64,000 nucleotides of DNA from Bombella favorum (GCF_014048475.1 NZ_NWUS01000003.1:62001-126000), one strand, 5' to 3'; positions 46,553 through 56,219 are shown, counted from the first letter of the stretch. Program-made: numbers and translations. Notes: generated from the letters alone by a model not told the origin.

Positions 46553-46734
46553 TATAAACTTCATGTTTCTAATCTTGAGCCGACATAGGCCTTTATCCAT
46601 TAGCTAGCAACACCTAAATTGTCGATCACGCCTTGAGAGCATAACGGATCAGCGACGAAGAAATGGAAGTATTCCCATTAATTTGTCCAGTATGCCCTAA
46701 GTACCTGACCCTAACGACGAAAGAGGTAACCACT

Positions 46735-47724
46735 ATGGCACGAATTGTAAGAATCCATGAATACGGTGACGCTAGCGTCCTCAAGTTGGAGGAATTGGAC
46801 GTACATGCACCGGCAGCAGACGAGATACAAATTGGCGTTAAAGCCATTGGCTTGAACCGCGCCGAAGTGATGTTTCGTAATCATGCTTACCTGCAAGAGG
46901 CCGACTTTCCCAGTCGCCTTGGCTACGAGGCCGCAGGCCTTGTAACGGCTGTTGGTAGCGAGGTAACGGATATCAAGGAGGGAGATTCCGTCGCCTTGAT
47001 TCCCCCACTGGATATTGCCCGTTGGGGTACATACGGAGAATTGGCCAATGTGCCGGCTCACCTTGTGGTCAAGAACCCAGCGAACCTGTCCTTCGAAGAG
47101 GCCGCTGCATCTTGGATGCAGTACGTTACGGCCTGGGGCGCCCTTATTGAGCAGGCTAAACTGCAGGAAGGCGACTTTGTTCTAGTCACTGCCGCTTCCA
47201 GTAGTGTCGGCTTGGCTGCCTTCCAGATGGCTCGCATGGTCGGCGCTACACCAATAGCGATTACGCGTACCCGTGCAAAGAAGCAAGCACTTCTGGATGC
47301 TGGAGCCGCTCACGTCATCGTTAGCGATGAAGAAGATATCGTCGAGCGAGTCATGGCGTTGACTAACGGTCAAGGTGCCCGCGTAGTGTTCGATCCTGTT
47401 GGAGGCCCATCTTTCGAGCCGCTCACACAGAGCATGGCCCGAGGCGGTATTCTTCTGCAGTATGGCGCACTAAGCACAGAGCCAACCCCGTTCCCACTGT
47501 TTACCGTTCTGGGGAAGAGCCTGACTCTCAAGGGCTACCTTTACGCAGAAATCGTTTCTGACCTTGCAGCTCTCGCGCGAGCCAAATCATTTATTCTAGA
47601 GGGTTTGGAATCTGGAGGTCTCCGCCCACTCATAGCAAAAACCTTTGCGCTAGACGACATTCAGGAAGCCCATAAGTTTCTGGAAGCTAATCAGCAGATC
47701 GGAAAGATTGTAGTTACGGTCTGA
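46735..47724 (+). CDS. Medium-chain NADPH:quinone/zinc-type oxidoreductase
   Basis: A 329-residue MDR-family oxidoreductase from ATG 46735 (AGAGG upstream; the frame is open to 46663 without a better site). It has a GroES-like N-domain (GLNRAEVMFRNHAYLQ, GYEAAGLVTAVGSEV) and a Rossmann domain with TAASSSVGLAAFQMA. It lacks the structural zinc cysteine cluster of true alcohol dehydrogenases, so a quinone-oxidoreductase-like role is more likely. It is the presumed target of the divergent LysR gene. An ISL3 remnant follows 66 bases downstream. Confidence 0.88.
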   Translation: MARIVRIHEYGDASVLKLEELDVHAPAADEIQIGVKAIGLNRAEVMFRNHAYLQEADFPSRLGYEAAGLVTAVGSEVTDIKEGDSVALIPPLDIARWGTYGELANVPAHLVVKNPANLSFEEAAASWMQYVTAWGALIEQAKLQEGDFVLVTAASSSVGLAAFQMARMVGATPIAITRTRAKKQALLDAGAAHVIVSDEEDIVERVMALTNGQGARVVFDPVGGPSFEPLTQSMARGGILLQYGALSTEPTPFPLFTVLGKSLTLKGYLYAEIVSDLAALARAKSFILEGLESGGLRPLIAKTFALDDIQEAHKFLEANQQIGKIVVTV

Positions 47725-47790
47725 TCATTAAAAAAGTGAGGCTGGCATCAGCTCCTCGCGAATAAATTCAGCTTTATAGGCGAGGGCTGC

Positions 47791-48321
47791 GTGACCAGCC
47801 TACCCAACAACATCCTTCACCTACCGGAGTACCACCTCCTGGACTCCAAGGAAGAGGAGCACGACTTCCACTTCCAGCTAGAAGCTCCCACCCCCGTCAT
47901 CTGCGAGGAGTGCGGAGTTCAGGGTGAGTTCGTCCGGTTCGGCAAGAAGCAAAGCACCTACTGCGACCTGCCGATGTACGGTAAGCGGGTCACCCTGTGG
48001 ATGATCCGCCGCCGCTATATCTGCCGTGCCTGCGACCAGACCTTCCGGCCTCGCCTGCCCGAGATCGTGGACGGTTACCGCATGACTCGCCGGCTTCACA
48101 CTCATGTCGAGAAGGCGCTGGCTCAATGGATTAACGACATCCCGCGGGGGCAGAAGGAGGTCTGGAAGGATCTCGTCAAGGCTGTCAGCAACTGGCGCGA
48201 AGAGATACTGACCTACTTCGAGACCGAAATCCCGATCACCAACGCCCTCACGGAGTCGATCTATCAACCTTCTGGGAAGAATAAGGTTTTGGTGGATCAG
48301 AAGAGAACGTCAACCACTTAA
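47791..48321 (+). pseudogene. ISL3-family transposase remnant with internal deletion
   Basis: The first 110 codons encode the N-terminal zinc ribbon of an ISL3 transposase (CEECGVQGEFVRFGKK, then RRRYICRACDQTFRPRLPE). The frame then jumps, inside HVEKALAQWI, to the C-terminal part (DIPRGQKEVWKDLVKAVSNW, ILTYFETEIPITNALTES). About 220 residues carrying most of the DDE core are missing in frame. After TESI the sequence diverges from the family. It cannot be an active transposase. It marks the right side of the likely imported LysR/oxidoreductase segment. Confidence 0.88.
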
Positions 48322-48408
48322 TCCGGATACCCGAAATAACCCCAAGTAACGGTTACATCCCACCCTAATGCGGAGGTGAATTTTTCTCTGCTACCGTAAA
48401 ACAGACAT

Positions 48409-48435
48409 AAAAAAAGGGGGCCAAAGCCCCCTTTT
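48409..48435. terminator. Bidirectional terminator
   Basis: An A-run, GGGGGC (48416-48421), a short loop, GCCCCC (48426-48431) and TTTT. It serves the YncE gene on the minus strand. Confidence 0.88.
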
Positions 48436-48480
48436 CCTACAAAACACCATGAGACAGATGCGATCTCCTAACCAGAGAAT

Positions 48481-49761
48481 TTAGCGCATAATGCCCGTAT
48501 GGCCGATGCTGTACCGACCCGGCTGAGGCCAGACGGTCAGGCCATGAGGCTCAGCACCAACGGGGATAATCTTCATAGCCCCGGTCTGGGTATCAATGGC
48601 ATAAACGACATCATCAAACCGGCCAGAGAGCCAGAGCATTTTGCCGTCTGCACTGACATTCCCCATGTCCGGGCTGCCACCACCGGGAATGGGCCATGTC
48701 TTCAGCACCTTGTCCGTTGCCACATCCACAACGGAAACACTGCCCTTGCTGTGGCGAGGACCATGCACCATGTGGGACCCACGGTTAGCCACATAAATCA
48801 GCTTGGCATCACGGCTCGGATACAGGCCATGTGTCCCCAGCCCTGTGGGAATGAAGCCCGTCTCCTTGAAGCTATCACCATCAATGATGAACACGCCATC
48901 TGCATGCATGTCAGCTACATAGAATTTGTGGCCATCCGGTGCGGCCAGAACATCCTGCGGCATCCCCCCTTTGGAGAGTTTTAGCATCCCCAGCAACGTA
49001 CGGTTGACCGTATCCACCTTGGCCAGGTACCGCCCAAACTCGCACGTAAAGATCGCATAGCGTCCATCCGCAGAGAAGGCAGCGTGGTTGATTCCCTCGC
49101 ACAGAGGTGCCTCAACAGAGCTTTTCAACGCCATGCTATGCGGGTCCCGGAAGTCCAGACGACGATGAGCTTCCGCCACAACGATCGCATTCTGCCCATC
49201 CGGCGTGAAATACATGTTGTACGGGTCATCCACGGCAACAGCCTTACCGGGTTTACCCGTTAGCGGGTCGATCGGTGTCAGGGAGCCATCCGTATGGCCC
49301 TCACTGTTATTCGTCACCCATAGCGTCCGCAAATCCCATGAGGGTACAACATGCTGAGGAGACCGCCCCACCGGGAACGTATCCACAACCTTATAGGTTT
49401 TGGGGTCGATCACGGAGACACTATTGCCACGCAGATTAGGCACATAGATACGCTCCAGATCATGCGCCACAACGGGAGAGAGCTTATCCGGACCGCTTGC
49501 CTCGCTATAGATATTATGAATATCCGGCACGGGCGGCATACCCGGAATAGTCTGCACAACCAGTGCCTGCTCTGTCACTGTGCCAGAAGCAGATGATGAA
49601 ACCTTGCCATCTGCGGTAGGGTCACCATCTGGGAACGGCTTTGGTGAATCGGCAACGATCGGTTCATCCTGCGGGTCAGGATGATTGGCTGTCTGCTGGG
49701 CCTGAGCTGCCCCCGCAGCTAGTAACGCCCCCATCGCCAAAAAAGAAACTTTAAGCCTCAT
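48481..49761 (-). CDS. Secreted YncE-like YVTN beta-propeller protein
   Basis: A 426-residue exported protein (signal peptide MRLKVSFLAMGALLAAGAAQ ending AQA). The body holds repeated propeller blades of the YVTN/YncE type: IYVPNLRGNSVSVIDPKTYK, LWVTNNSEGHTDGSLTPIDP, FYVADMHADGVFIIDG, IYVANRGSHM and MLWLSGRFDDVVYAID. Propellers of this class bind ligands or metals in the periplasm. Its ATG overlaps the creatininase-family stop by 4 bases, so the two genes are translationally coupled. The pair probably acts together on an extracytoplasmic compound; no substrate is apparent. Confidence 0.88.
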   Translation of the reverse strand: MRLKVSFLAMGALLAAGAAQAQQTANHPDPQDEPIVADSPKPFPDGDPTADGKVSSSASGTVTEQALVVQTIPGMPPVPDIHNIYSEASGPDKLSPVVAHDLERIYVPNLRGNSVSVIDPKTYKVVDTFPVGRSPQHVVPSWDLRTLWVTNNSEGHTDGSLTPIDPLTGKPGKAVAVDDPYNMYFTPDGQNAIVVAEAHRRLDFRDPHSMALKSSVEAPLCEGINHAAFSADGRYAIFTCEFGRYLAKVDTVNRTLLGMLKLSKGGMPQDVLAAPDGHKFYVADMHADGVFIIDGDSFKETGFIPTGLGTHGLYPSRDAKLIYVANRGSHMVHGPRHSKGSVSVVDVATDKVLKTWPIPGGGSPDMGNVSADGKMLWLSGRFDDVVYAIDTQTGAMKIIPVGAEPHGLTVWPQPGRYSIGHTGIMR

Positions 49762-50663
49762 GGGTGTCTCCTGTTGAAAGACGAAATGGCCTCAGCAGCG
49801 GCCTGCACTTGCATGGCTGTGCCGGCCCGGCCAAGTTCAGCCGTTGCCTGCCGCGGGTCACCACCATAGACACCATCGGCAGAATCTGGTTTGTCAGCCT
49901 GCCTCAGAAGCCCCTCCAACACAAGGGACGGGTCCACAGCAAGCATGAGTGACGTATCGCTTATGTCGGCATGTTTCCCTAAAGCCACACCATAGCCCCG
50001 CTGCCGCAGATAATCCCCATACTTCCCGGCCACGACCTCATAATACGCCCCGACATACAGGGCTCTCACCGCCCCCTCCGCAGCCCACCGCCTGTTCAGC
50101 TTTTTGGCCAGAGCCGCCAGCTGGGTTTGATAGCCCCCATGATCCCCCAACAACACGATGGTCGTGAATCCTTGTGCCTTCAGGCTTTCTGCGGTGCCTT
50201 CCACCAATCCGGCGAACACTGCGGGAGGGATGGAAAGCGTCCCTGCAAAACGCATATGCCCCGTACGCGGGTGGGTTGAACCTTCCGGCACATAAGCCAA
50301 TACGGGGGCTACCAGCGTCCGCCCCACCTTACGGGCGATCTCATCCGCTAAAACATGGGCCCGGATATTATGTTTTCCCACCGCCATGTAAGGGCCACTC
50401 TGCTCCGTGCCACCAACAGGCAGAATAACCGTTCTGGTGCCCGCCTTCATGGCAGCGTCAATCTCCGTCCAGCTCTGGCAGGCCAGTTCCACCTGCCGGG
50501 CAGGGGGTGGGCAGGCCGGGGCTAGGTTCTCCGGCTCTTCTGCTCTGGCAGGGGCAGACAGGCCAGACAGACCGGCCAAGAGCAGCCCGCAAAGCCAAGA
50601 CCGACCCAACAAGACGCCGTTCCCCCTCATAGTTCTGTTGCCCATCCAGCTCCCCTTGTGCAT
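49758..50663 (-). CDS. Exported creatininase-family amidohydrolase
   Basis: A 301-residue creatininase-superfamily protein from the preferred start, with a signal peptide ending SAPARA. Metal-site motifs resemble the family: LPVGGTEQSGPYM (Glu), GKHNIRAHVLADEI (His at the usual Asp/His site), LLGDHGGYQ (Asp/His), and a Glu-type position near the C-terminus. The open frame continues to 50954, but that part would be antisense to the DUF2721 gene. The ATG at 50663 has GAGAGG 5 bases upstream; ATG 50645 is an alternative. Most relatives are cytoplasmic, so an exported form coupled to a propeller is unusual. Confidence 0.83.
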   Translation of the reverse strand: MHKGSWMGNRTMRGNGVLLGRSWLCGLLLAGLSGLSAPARAEEPENLAPACPPPARQVELACQSWTEIDAAMKAGTRTVILPVGGTEQSGPYMAVGKHNIRAHVLADEIARKVGRTLVAPVLAYVPEGSTHPRTGHMRFAGTLSIPPAVFAGLVEGTAESLKAQGFTTIVLLGDHGGYQTQLAALAKKLNRRWAAEGAVRALYVGAYYEVVAGKYGDYLRQRGYGVALGKHADISDTSLMLAVDPSLVLEGLLRQADKPDSADGVYGGDPRQATAELGRAGTAMQVQAAAEAISSFNRRHP

Positions 50664-50775
50664 TATCGCCTCTCTATGAGGTCTCGATGTTCCGGCGATG
50701 GTTCCGCTCATGCCCATAGCGTGAACAGACCTTATCCGGCATACTGCCCTAGCGTACAACCCACCCAGAACCATC

Positions 50776-51330
50776 ATGACCGTGCCCCTGCTGAACCCCC
50801 TGCCCTTCCTGAGCCAGATGAACAATATCGACGATGCTGCCCACATCATCCAGATGGCCCTAACCCCCGTCTTTATGCTCTCGGGTATCGGTACGCTGAT
50901 CAATATTTTCAATACGAGGCTGGCCCGTGTCTCGGACCATCTGGACAATGTCAACCGCCTACTGGCCGCTCCACCTTCCGAGCAAGACCACCAGTACAGC
51001 TATGATACGCCACAAAGATTGAAGACCCGTCAGAAACGCCTGACCCGCCGCATTGTCGTGCTGGACCTCGCCATCATCCTCAACGGGCTAGGCGGGGCTA
51101 TGACCTGCGGCGCCGCCATAGCCCTCTTTGTCGGCTCGCTCGGGGACGCCACAACGTCTCTCTGGCTGCTCGCCCTCTTCGGCACTGCACTAGGCTGCAC
51201 CGTAGCCGCCCTGCTGGCCTTTCTGGCCGATACACTCCTCAGCTGGCACGGCCTACGGCATGAAGGGCAGGTCTCCCTACTTACTTCCCTGCTGCGCTCG
51301 AAGGCCAGCCACGCAAAACGGCATCACTAA
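50776..51330 (+). CDS. DUF2721 membrane protein
   Basis: A 184-residue protein with an N-terminal amphipathic/TM segment (IIQMALTPVFMLSGIGTLINIF), a basic middle (LKTRQKRLTRRI) and two more hydrophobic segments. These fit DUF2721, whose function is unknown. It is divergent from the creatininase gene, and its last 50 bases overlap the 3' end of pstS on the other strand. ATG 50818 (MNNIDDAAH) is an alternative start. Confidence 0.82.
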   Translation: MTVPLLNPLPFLSQMNNIDDAAHIIQMALTPVFMLSGIGTLINIFNTRLARVSDHLDNVNRLLAAPPSEQDHQYSYDTPQRLKTRQKRLTRRIVVLDLAIILNGLGGAMTCGAAIALFVGSLGDATTSLWLLALFGTALGCTVAALLAFLADTLLSWHGLRHEGQVSLLTSLLRSKASHAKRHH

Positions 51331-52336
51331 CGGATGCAGGCAGCCCCACATAGCCAAGCCGGGCATTAATCTCCGCCCCGTGAGTAAAGCCCCAACTAAA
51401 GAACCGCTTCACGCCCTGCCCCTCAGGCCGGTTGACGGCATCTTCAGGCACTAGAGCGTAAGTAGCAGACACGATAGGCCAACTCGTTGCCCCGGGCTGA
51501 TCCAGCAAACTAACAGCGAAATGGTCTTCCGCCTTCCACTCCGCCGCTGAAGCTGCTGCAATGAAGCCCTTTAGAGACGGCAGCACGAATTGCCCATCAT
51601 GATTCTTCATTTGGACAATGCCTAAGTGATTCTGAGCGGCATAGGCATATTCTACGTAGCCGATGCTCCCTTCCGTCTGCCGGACAAGGGCGGCAATGCC
51701 ATCATTGCCTCGGGCACCGGCCCCACCGGCCCACTCCACAAGCGTGCCTGCTCCAATCTTAGCTTCCCACTCTGGGGATGTTCGGGAGAGGTAGGAGGTG
51801 AATACATAGGTCGTCCCAGCACCATCCGCCCGATGCACGGCTACAACCCCCATATCTGGCAGCTTCACCCCGGGATTGAGGGCCTGAATACGAGGATCAT
51901 CCCAATCCGTAATGCGCCCATCATACAGAGCTGCCAGTGTCGGGCCATCCAGCCGCAGAGCGTCTGCCTCGATACCCGGCAGATTGACCACTAACACCAC
52001 ACCGCTCATGACGGTTGGGAACTGATAAAGATGCGTTTCTGCCAGACGGGCCGGGCTCATGGGCTTATCAGATGCCCCGAAATCTACCGTTCGAGCCACG
52101 ACCTGATCCTGCCCTGCGCTGGAGCCGACCGTCTGATAATTGACCTGTAGACCCGCCTGCTCCCCGGCTGGAACGCTCCAGCTCTGATAAACCGGTGCGG
52201 CGAAGCTAGAGCCCGCCCCTGTTATCTCTACATCCTCTGCGTGGGCCACTCCCATGAGAGCGGATGAAACGGACAGCACCAGCATGCAAGCCCTGCCGTA
52301 TTTCCTCCAATGGAGAAGACCTTTGTCTATCGGACG
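51281..52336 (-). CDS. pstS: Phosphate ABC transporter substrate-binding protein PstS
   Basis: A 351-residue periplasmic phosphate-binding protein (signal peptide ending MGVAHA). The family motifs are clear: ITGAGSSFAAPVYQSW, VDFGASDKPMSP, RADGAGTTYVFTSYLS and GSIGYVEYAYA. It lacks pstC, pstA or pstB neighbours, which must be elsewhere. The ATG at 52336 has GAGGGG upstream; the frame continues to 52444 without support. The upstream spacer shared with the divergent porin shows no clear Pho box by eye. The two genes might still share a phosphate-limited control. Confidence 0.93.
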   Translation of the reverse strand, partial: RPIDKGLLHWRKYGRACMLVLSVSSALMGVAHAEDVEITGAGSSFAAPVYQSWSVPAGEQAGLQVNYQTVGSSAGQDQVVARTVDFGASDKPMSPARLAETHLYQFPTVMSGVVLVVNLPGIEADALRLDGPTLAALYDGRITDWDDPRIQALNPGVKLPDMGVVAVHRADGAGTTYVFTSYLSRTSPEWEAKIGAGTLVEWAGGAGARGNDGIAALVRQTEGSIGYVEYAYAAQNHLGIVQMKNHDGQFVLPSLKGFIAAASAAEWKAEDHFAVSLLDQPGATSWPIVSATYALVPEDAVNRPEGQGVKRFFSWGFTHGAEINARLGYVGLPASVSDAVLRGWPSSAAGK

Positions 52337-52496
52337 CATAAACCCCTCGGCACACGCAATGATCACCTGTCTGCCGTTATAGCTGCGCCACCATCCCAGA
52401 CAATAAAAATATACAAAGACACAAAGAAAAGTCTTTTTAAACACAACAAAATGAGTAAATAGACACGTTAAGCCATGTGCTCTGCAGGAGTTATTC

Positions 52497-54278
52497 GTGA
52501 AACTGACAAAAAAATGTAATATAACTTCCTTTTGTTACAGTTTTATGACAGTAATATTTCTGTCATACAGTGCATCACACTTCATTTCATCCGCCTATGC
52601 AGCTGGGTCTGACGATGCCATCACTCTGATGGAAAGACAGATACACGCCATGCAAGCCCAGCTTGAGGCCATGAAGCAGAAACAAGCCGCCGAGAATCGG
52701 CGTGTCCGGGCTGAACTTGCCCGCCAGAGAGAACTCATCGAGGCAGACCCTTATGCCTCCAGAGCACGGGTTCTAGGCCAGCCCACCACCGTAGGGTACG
52801 GGGTACCATCATCACACCCTCAGGCTGGGGCGTACGATGATGTCTTCGGCCTTGGCAACACCATCCTCGCCCCCTCCCGCACAGCCAGTACCCCCTATGG
52901 TGAACTGACCGCCATTCCCCCAGCCCATCCAGACCTCTACAGCCCCATGCGCCGGGGACAGCTCCAGATTGGCGGTATCCGCCTGACACTGGGCGGGTAC
53001 CTGGAAGCCGCAGGCGTCTGGCGGTCTCGCAACAGTGCAGCCGACATTGCCAGTGCCTATAATGGCATCCCGTGGCATAATCAGCCTGCCTCCCACATGA
53101 GCGAATTCCATCAGACTGAACGACAGAGCCGCCTTGCCTTTCTGGCAGAAGGGATGCTGACCCACTGGCTGGAAGCTGACGCCTATGTGGAAACAGACTT
53201 TCAAGGATCGGGCTCATCCTCCAACTCCCGTCAATCCAATTCCTATGTGCCGCGCGCCCGTGTCGTCTATGGTGAACTGAAAGACCGGGAAGATGGCTGG
53301 TACCTGCTGGGTGGGCAGAGCTGGTCGCTAATTACGCTCTTCAACAAGGGAATGTTGGCTCGTGATGAGCAAACCCCGATGGTCATTGAGGCGCAATACG
53401 TTCCCGGCTTTAACTGGACACGCAACTCCCAGTTCCGTGTGGTCAAGACATTCGGTAAAGAAGAACGCTACGCTGCCGGTCTATCCATCGAAAATCCCAG
53501 CTCGGTTCCGGCTGGTGTGTCACCCTGCTCCAACGCAGCTAACCACTGCACCACGACGGACCGGCTGACAGGTACGAATGTCAATAACCCTTCCACCTAC
53601 TACACAACCGACCCAGCACCGGACCTCATCGCCAAGGTAGCTGCCGACCCCGGCTGGGGCCATTACGAGCTTACAGGCGTCATGCGCTTCTTCCGGGACC
53701 GGACAAGCACGTTGGGCGAAGGGCACAACCATACCCGCATCGCTGGAGGCGGTGGGGGTGGCATGGTCCTACCCCTCATCAATAGCAAACTATATTTTCA
53801 GGCTTCTGGTCTCGTCGGTACAGGGCTAGGCCGCTATGGCACGTCGAACATGCCGGATTATACCTACGGGCGTAACGGTGCCGTCACACCTCTGCCAGAA
53901 GCCAACCTACTTATCGGCCTTTATGGCACCCCCCTCAAAAAACTGAAGCTCTACTCCTATGCGGGGGCGGAGACTGTCCTCAGCCGCCGTGCCTTTGATG
54001 ATAATGGTGCCCATTATGGTTATGGCAACCGGGGCTTCGACATGCGGGGCTGCTCTACCGAACTCGCCACCAACTGCGCTGCTTCTGGCAATATCCGCAC
54101 AGTAGCACAAGTAACAGGGGGCTTCTGGTACACAGCGGCCAAGGGTGATTATGGCACTCTATTGGTTGGCGGGCAGTACGCCCACACCCATGTACAGGCT
54201 TTTTCCGGCCTTGGTGGCAAACCCAAGAGTGACGCCGATATGGTCCTGATGTCCCTCCGCTACCAGCCGTTTAATTGA
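52497..54278 (+). CDS. Outer-membrane porin with N-terminal coiled coil (DcaP-like)
   Basis: A 593-residue exported protein. A GTG start has GGAG 6 bases upstream. After the signal peptide (ends SSAYA), residues about 45-85 form a coiled coil (LMERQIHAMQAQLEAMKQKQ onward), as in DcaP-like trimeric porins. A barrel follows, with alternating aromatic strands (LGGYLEAAGVW, WLEADAYVETDF, YLLGGQSWSL) and a final strand ending RYQPFN. Its divergent neighbour is pstS, so anion/phosphate uptake is a possible role; this is inference only. The Cys pair in CSTELATNC may form a loop disulfide. Confidence 0.83.
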   Translation: MKLTKKCNITSFCYSFMTVIFLSYSASHFISSAYAAGSDDAITLMERQIHAMQAQLEAMKQKQAAENRRVRAELARQRELIEADPYASRARVLGQPTTVGYGVPSSHPQAGAYDDVFGLGNTILAPSRTASTPYGELTAIPPAHPDLYSPMRRGQLQIGGIRLTLGGYLEAAGVWRSRNSAADIASAYNGIPWHNQPASHMSEFHQTERQSRLAFLAEGMLTHWLEADAYVETDFQGSGSSSNSRQSNSYVPRARVVYGELKDREDGWYLLGGQSWSLITLFNKGMLARDEQTPMVIEAQYVPGFNWTRNSQFRVVKTFGKEERYAAGLSIENPSSVPAGVSPCSNAANHCTTTDRLTGTNVNNPSTYYTTDPAPDLIAKVAADPGWGHYELTGVMRFFRDRTSTLGEGHNHTRIAGGGGGGMVLPLINSKLYFQASGLVGTGLGRYGTSNMPDYTYGRNGAVTPLPEANLLIGLYGTPLKKLKLYSYAGAETVLSRRAFDDNGAHYGYGNRGFDMRGCSTELATNCAASGNIRTVAQVTGGFWYTAAKGDYGTLLVGGQYAHTHVQAFSGLGGKPKSDADMVLMSLRYQPFN

Positions 54279-54287
54279 GGAGGGCCG

Positions 54288-56081
54288 TTACGGTCCTCCC
54301 ATATCCAGTTCTCTGCCGTAATGCTCACTAGGGACATTCCACACAGTACAAGCGAGCTCAGCCAACCACTGAGCTCGCTGACGAATTGTATTCTTATTCC
54401 ACTCATCAAATGGATGCATATGGGCCACTGCCCGATCAATAGCTGTATTTCCTATGTCCGGTTTCTCAGAAATGATTCTCGTTAACAAATAACGAGACTT
54501 GGGATAGATACGTTTCTTATAAGAAAACGCCTTGTTACCCAAAGACATATTGATTGACTTTTCTACAAGGGCCAGATTTCCAATGGACCAAATTAAGCTT
54601 GGATCATCAGCACCTAAACCAAACTCCTTGTAAACATCGCAGTCTGACTTCTGTGGGAGAATATGCTCTAGGTGAATTTCCTTGGTGTTGCAATAATAGG
54701 AAAGAGGATTATCGCTTCCGTAAGCGTCTCTATCAACAGCCTGCGTTAGTTTCCCAAGAACATAATCAAACTGATATTTTGGCAATGACCTATTATCTAT
54801 ACTCCTAAACATATCATAAAATTTAGATGAGTGTTTTTTCTTCTGCGCCTGAAACGTTTCCTTTGAGAACGCTTTATAATCTTCCATCGTTCTCACTCGA
54901 GAAAGAAGAAGAGACCACTTAGCAAATAAAGCCTCAAATGTTCTAATTTCTTCTCTCACAAGGATACATACAAACAGAAACGATTCAATATCACGACATA
55001 AGGCTGAGAAAACTTCAGATGAAAGGTTACGACCCGCAAGAAGGAGAACCAAATACTGCCTGGCAGATGTATGTTTCCTATACAAAAAAGATATATTCTC
55101 AAGAATATAATTCTGCTCTCCCCTACTATCCTTCTTCTTCAAAAAGAAAGCATACGCTTTCAAAGCTTCTTTCAATTTTTCGGTAAACCCAACTGGGTTA
55201 TCGCTTAGACCAATCTTCTTATCATTATTGATAAGCCATTCATATAGTTCATCTTTCGCAAGTCGTGGCACACCCCATTTAGAAAAAATAAAATACCTCA
55301 GAAAACGCAGAGGCTTCTCATTAATTTTATACAATTCATCTACAATAAACTTCCAACATTCTTGTAGATATTCAAACTGAGTTTTCTCAGCATTCATAAA
55401 TAGAAGATTTTTCAATAAATCCATAGCATTCAACCCAATGCCACGATCATTAATTGTTTCAAATATCTTCAAAGCCCTACCAAAACTATCTGTGTATATC
55501 TTTATAAGCTTTACATTAGCCATAAGATATCCAAAGAATTTCTTTATTTCTACAACAGAATCATCAAGATCATTTGATAGAAAATCTTTCACAACATTAT
55601 AAGCAATAGAAATATTCTTTATTGATCTTGTATCTTTACTTGTTATTTTCCGACCTTCTATCAAATCATCGAAAACACCCTCTGCATCTTTATATTGTGG
55701 TTCTAAACGTGCTCGATGGCAGTCATTACCATACTGATCTGTATCAACATCAACGATGCTCTTTTTTATTCCCTCCAAGTTCTCCTCTCCGAGCGCAGAT
55801 AATCTGTCCCTTATTGCACATAATACGATAAAAAGCGTTGTAATACGCTGTTGGCCATCAATAAGATCATCAGCTCCCCTTTCTGTTTGACTCGGACAAA
55901 CCACTACAGAACCAATAAAATACTCAGAGTACTCTCCTTCCATTTGCTCAGAACGTATATCCCCCAAAAGCTGAGTTACTTGATTCTTTCCCCAGACGTA
56001 CTCTCGTTGGTAACGAGGGACAATATAGAACTTCTGGAAAAGTTCTTTTACACTTACGTCTCTTGATTCAATCGCAGCCAT
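54288..56081 (-). CDS. DUF262/DUF1524 (GmrSD-like) restriction-type defence protein
   Basis: A 597-residue protein. The N-terminal DUF262 domain has RYQREYVWGKNQ and the nucleotide-type DGQQRITTLF; the C-terminal DUF1524 has an HNH-like HLEHILPQ with GNLALVEKSIN. This is the domain layout of GmrSD type IV enzymes that cut modified (e.g. glucosylated) phage DNA, and of related defence proteins. It is markedly AT-rich compared with its neighbours and stands alone between porin and ugd, which suggests acquisition. ATG 56081 has a GGTGGG upstream; a GTG at 56093 is an alternative. Activity on modified DNA is inferred from family. Confidence 0.88.
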   Translation of the reverse strand: MAAIESRDVSVKELFQKFYIVPRYQREYVWGKNQVTQLLGDIRSEQMEGEYSEYFIGSVVVCPSQTERGADDLIDGQQRITTLFIVLCAIRDRLSALGEENLEGIKKSIVDVDTDQYGNDCHRARLEPQYKDAEGVFDDLIEGRKITSKDTRSIKNISIAYNVVKDFLSNDLDDSVVEIKKFFGYLMANVKLIKIYTDSFGRALKIFETINDRGIGLNAMDLLKNLLFMNAEKTQFEYLQECWKFIVDELYKINEKPLRFLRYFIFSKWGVPRLAKDELYEWLINNDKKIGLSDNPVGFTEKLKEALKAYAFFLKKKDSRGEQNYILENISFLYRKHTSARQYLVLLLAGRNLSSEVFSALCRDIESFLFVCILVREEIRTFEALFAKWSLLLSRVRTMEDYKAFSKETFQAQKKKHSSKFYDMFRSIDNRSLPKYQFDYVLGKLTQAVDRDAYGSDNPLSYYCNTKEIHLEHILPQKSDCDVYKEFGLGADDPSLIWSIGNLALVEKSINMSLGNKAFSYKKRIYPKSRYLLTRIISEKPDIGNTAIDRAVAHMHPFDEWNKNTIRQRAQWLAELACTVWNVPSEHYGRELDMGGP

Positions 56082-56219
56082 TTGACCCACCACAAAGAAA
56101 AATTAAAAAGTCTATTTATGAAAAGACAAAAACCACAATTAACTTTTTTTATCAAACATGAATTTACCATAATATACATTTTATATATTGTTCACGCCCT
56201 TACCCTCCTAGGAGACCCC

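Noticed and set aside
50664-50954. N-terminal extension of the creatininase-family gene
   Set aside because: It overlaps the divergent DUF2721 gene and lies before a clear signal peptide with its own ribosome site.
52337-52496. Pho box in the pstS-porin intergenic region
   Set aside because: A CTGTC-type half-site occurs near 52367, but no adjacent second half is convincing.
56082-56219. 46-residue N-terminal extension of UDP-glucose dehydrogenase
   Set aside because: AT-rich non-coding sequence; the Rossmann motif begins at ATG 56220 with a good ribosome site.
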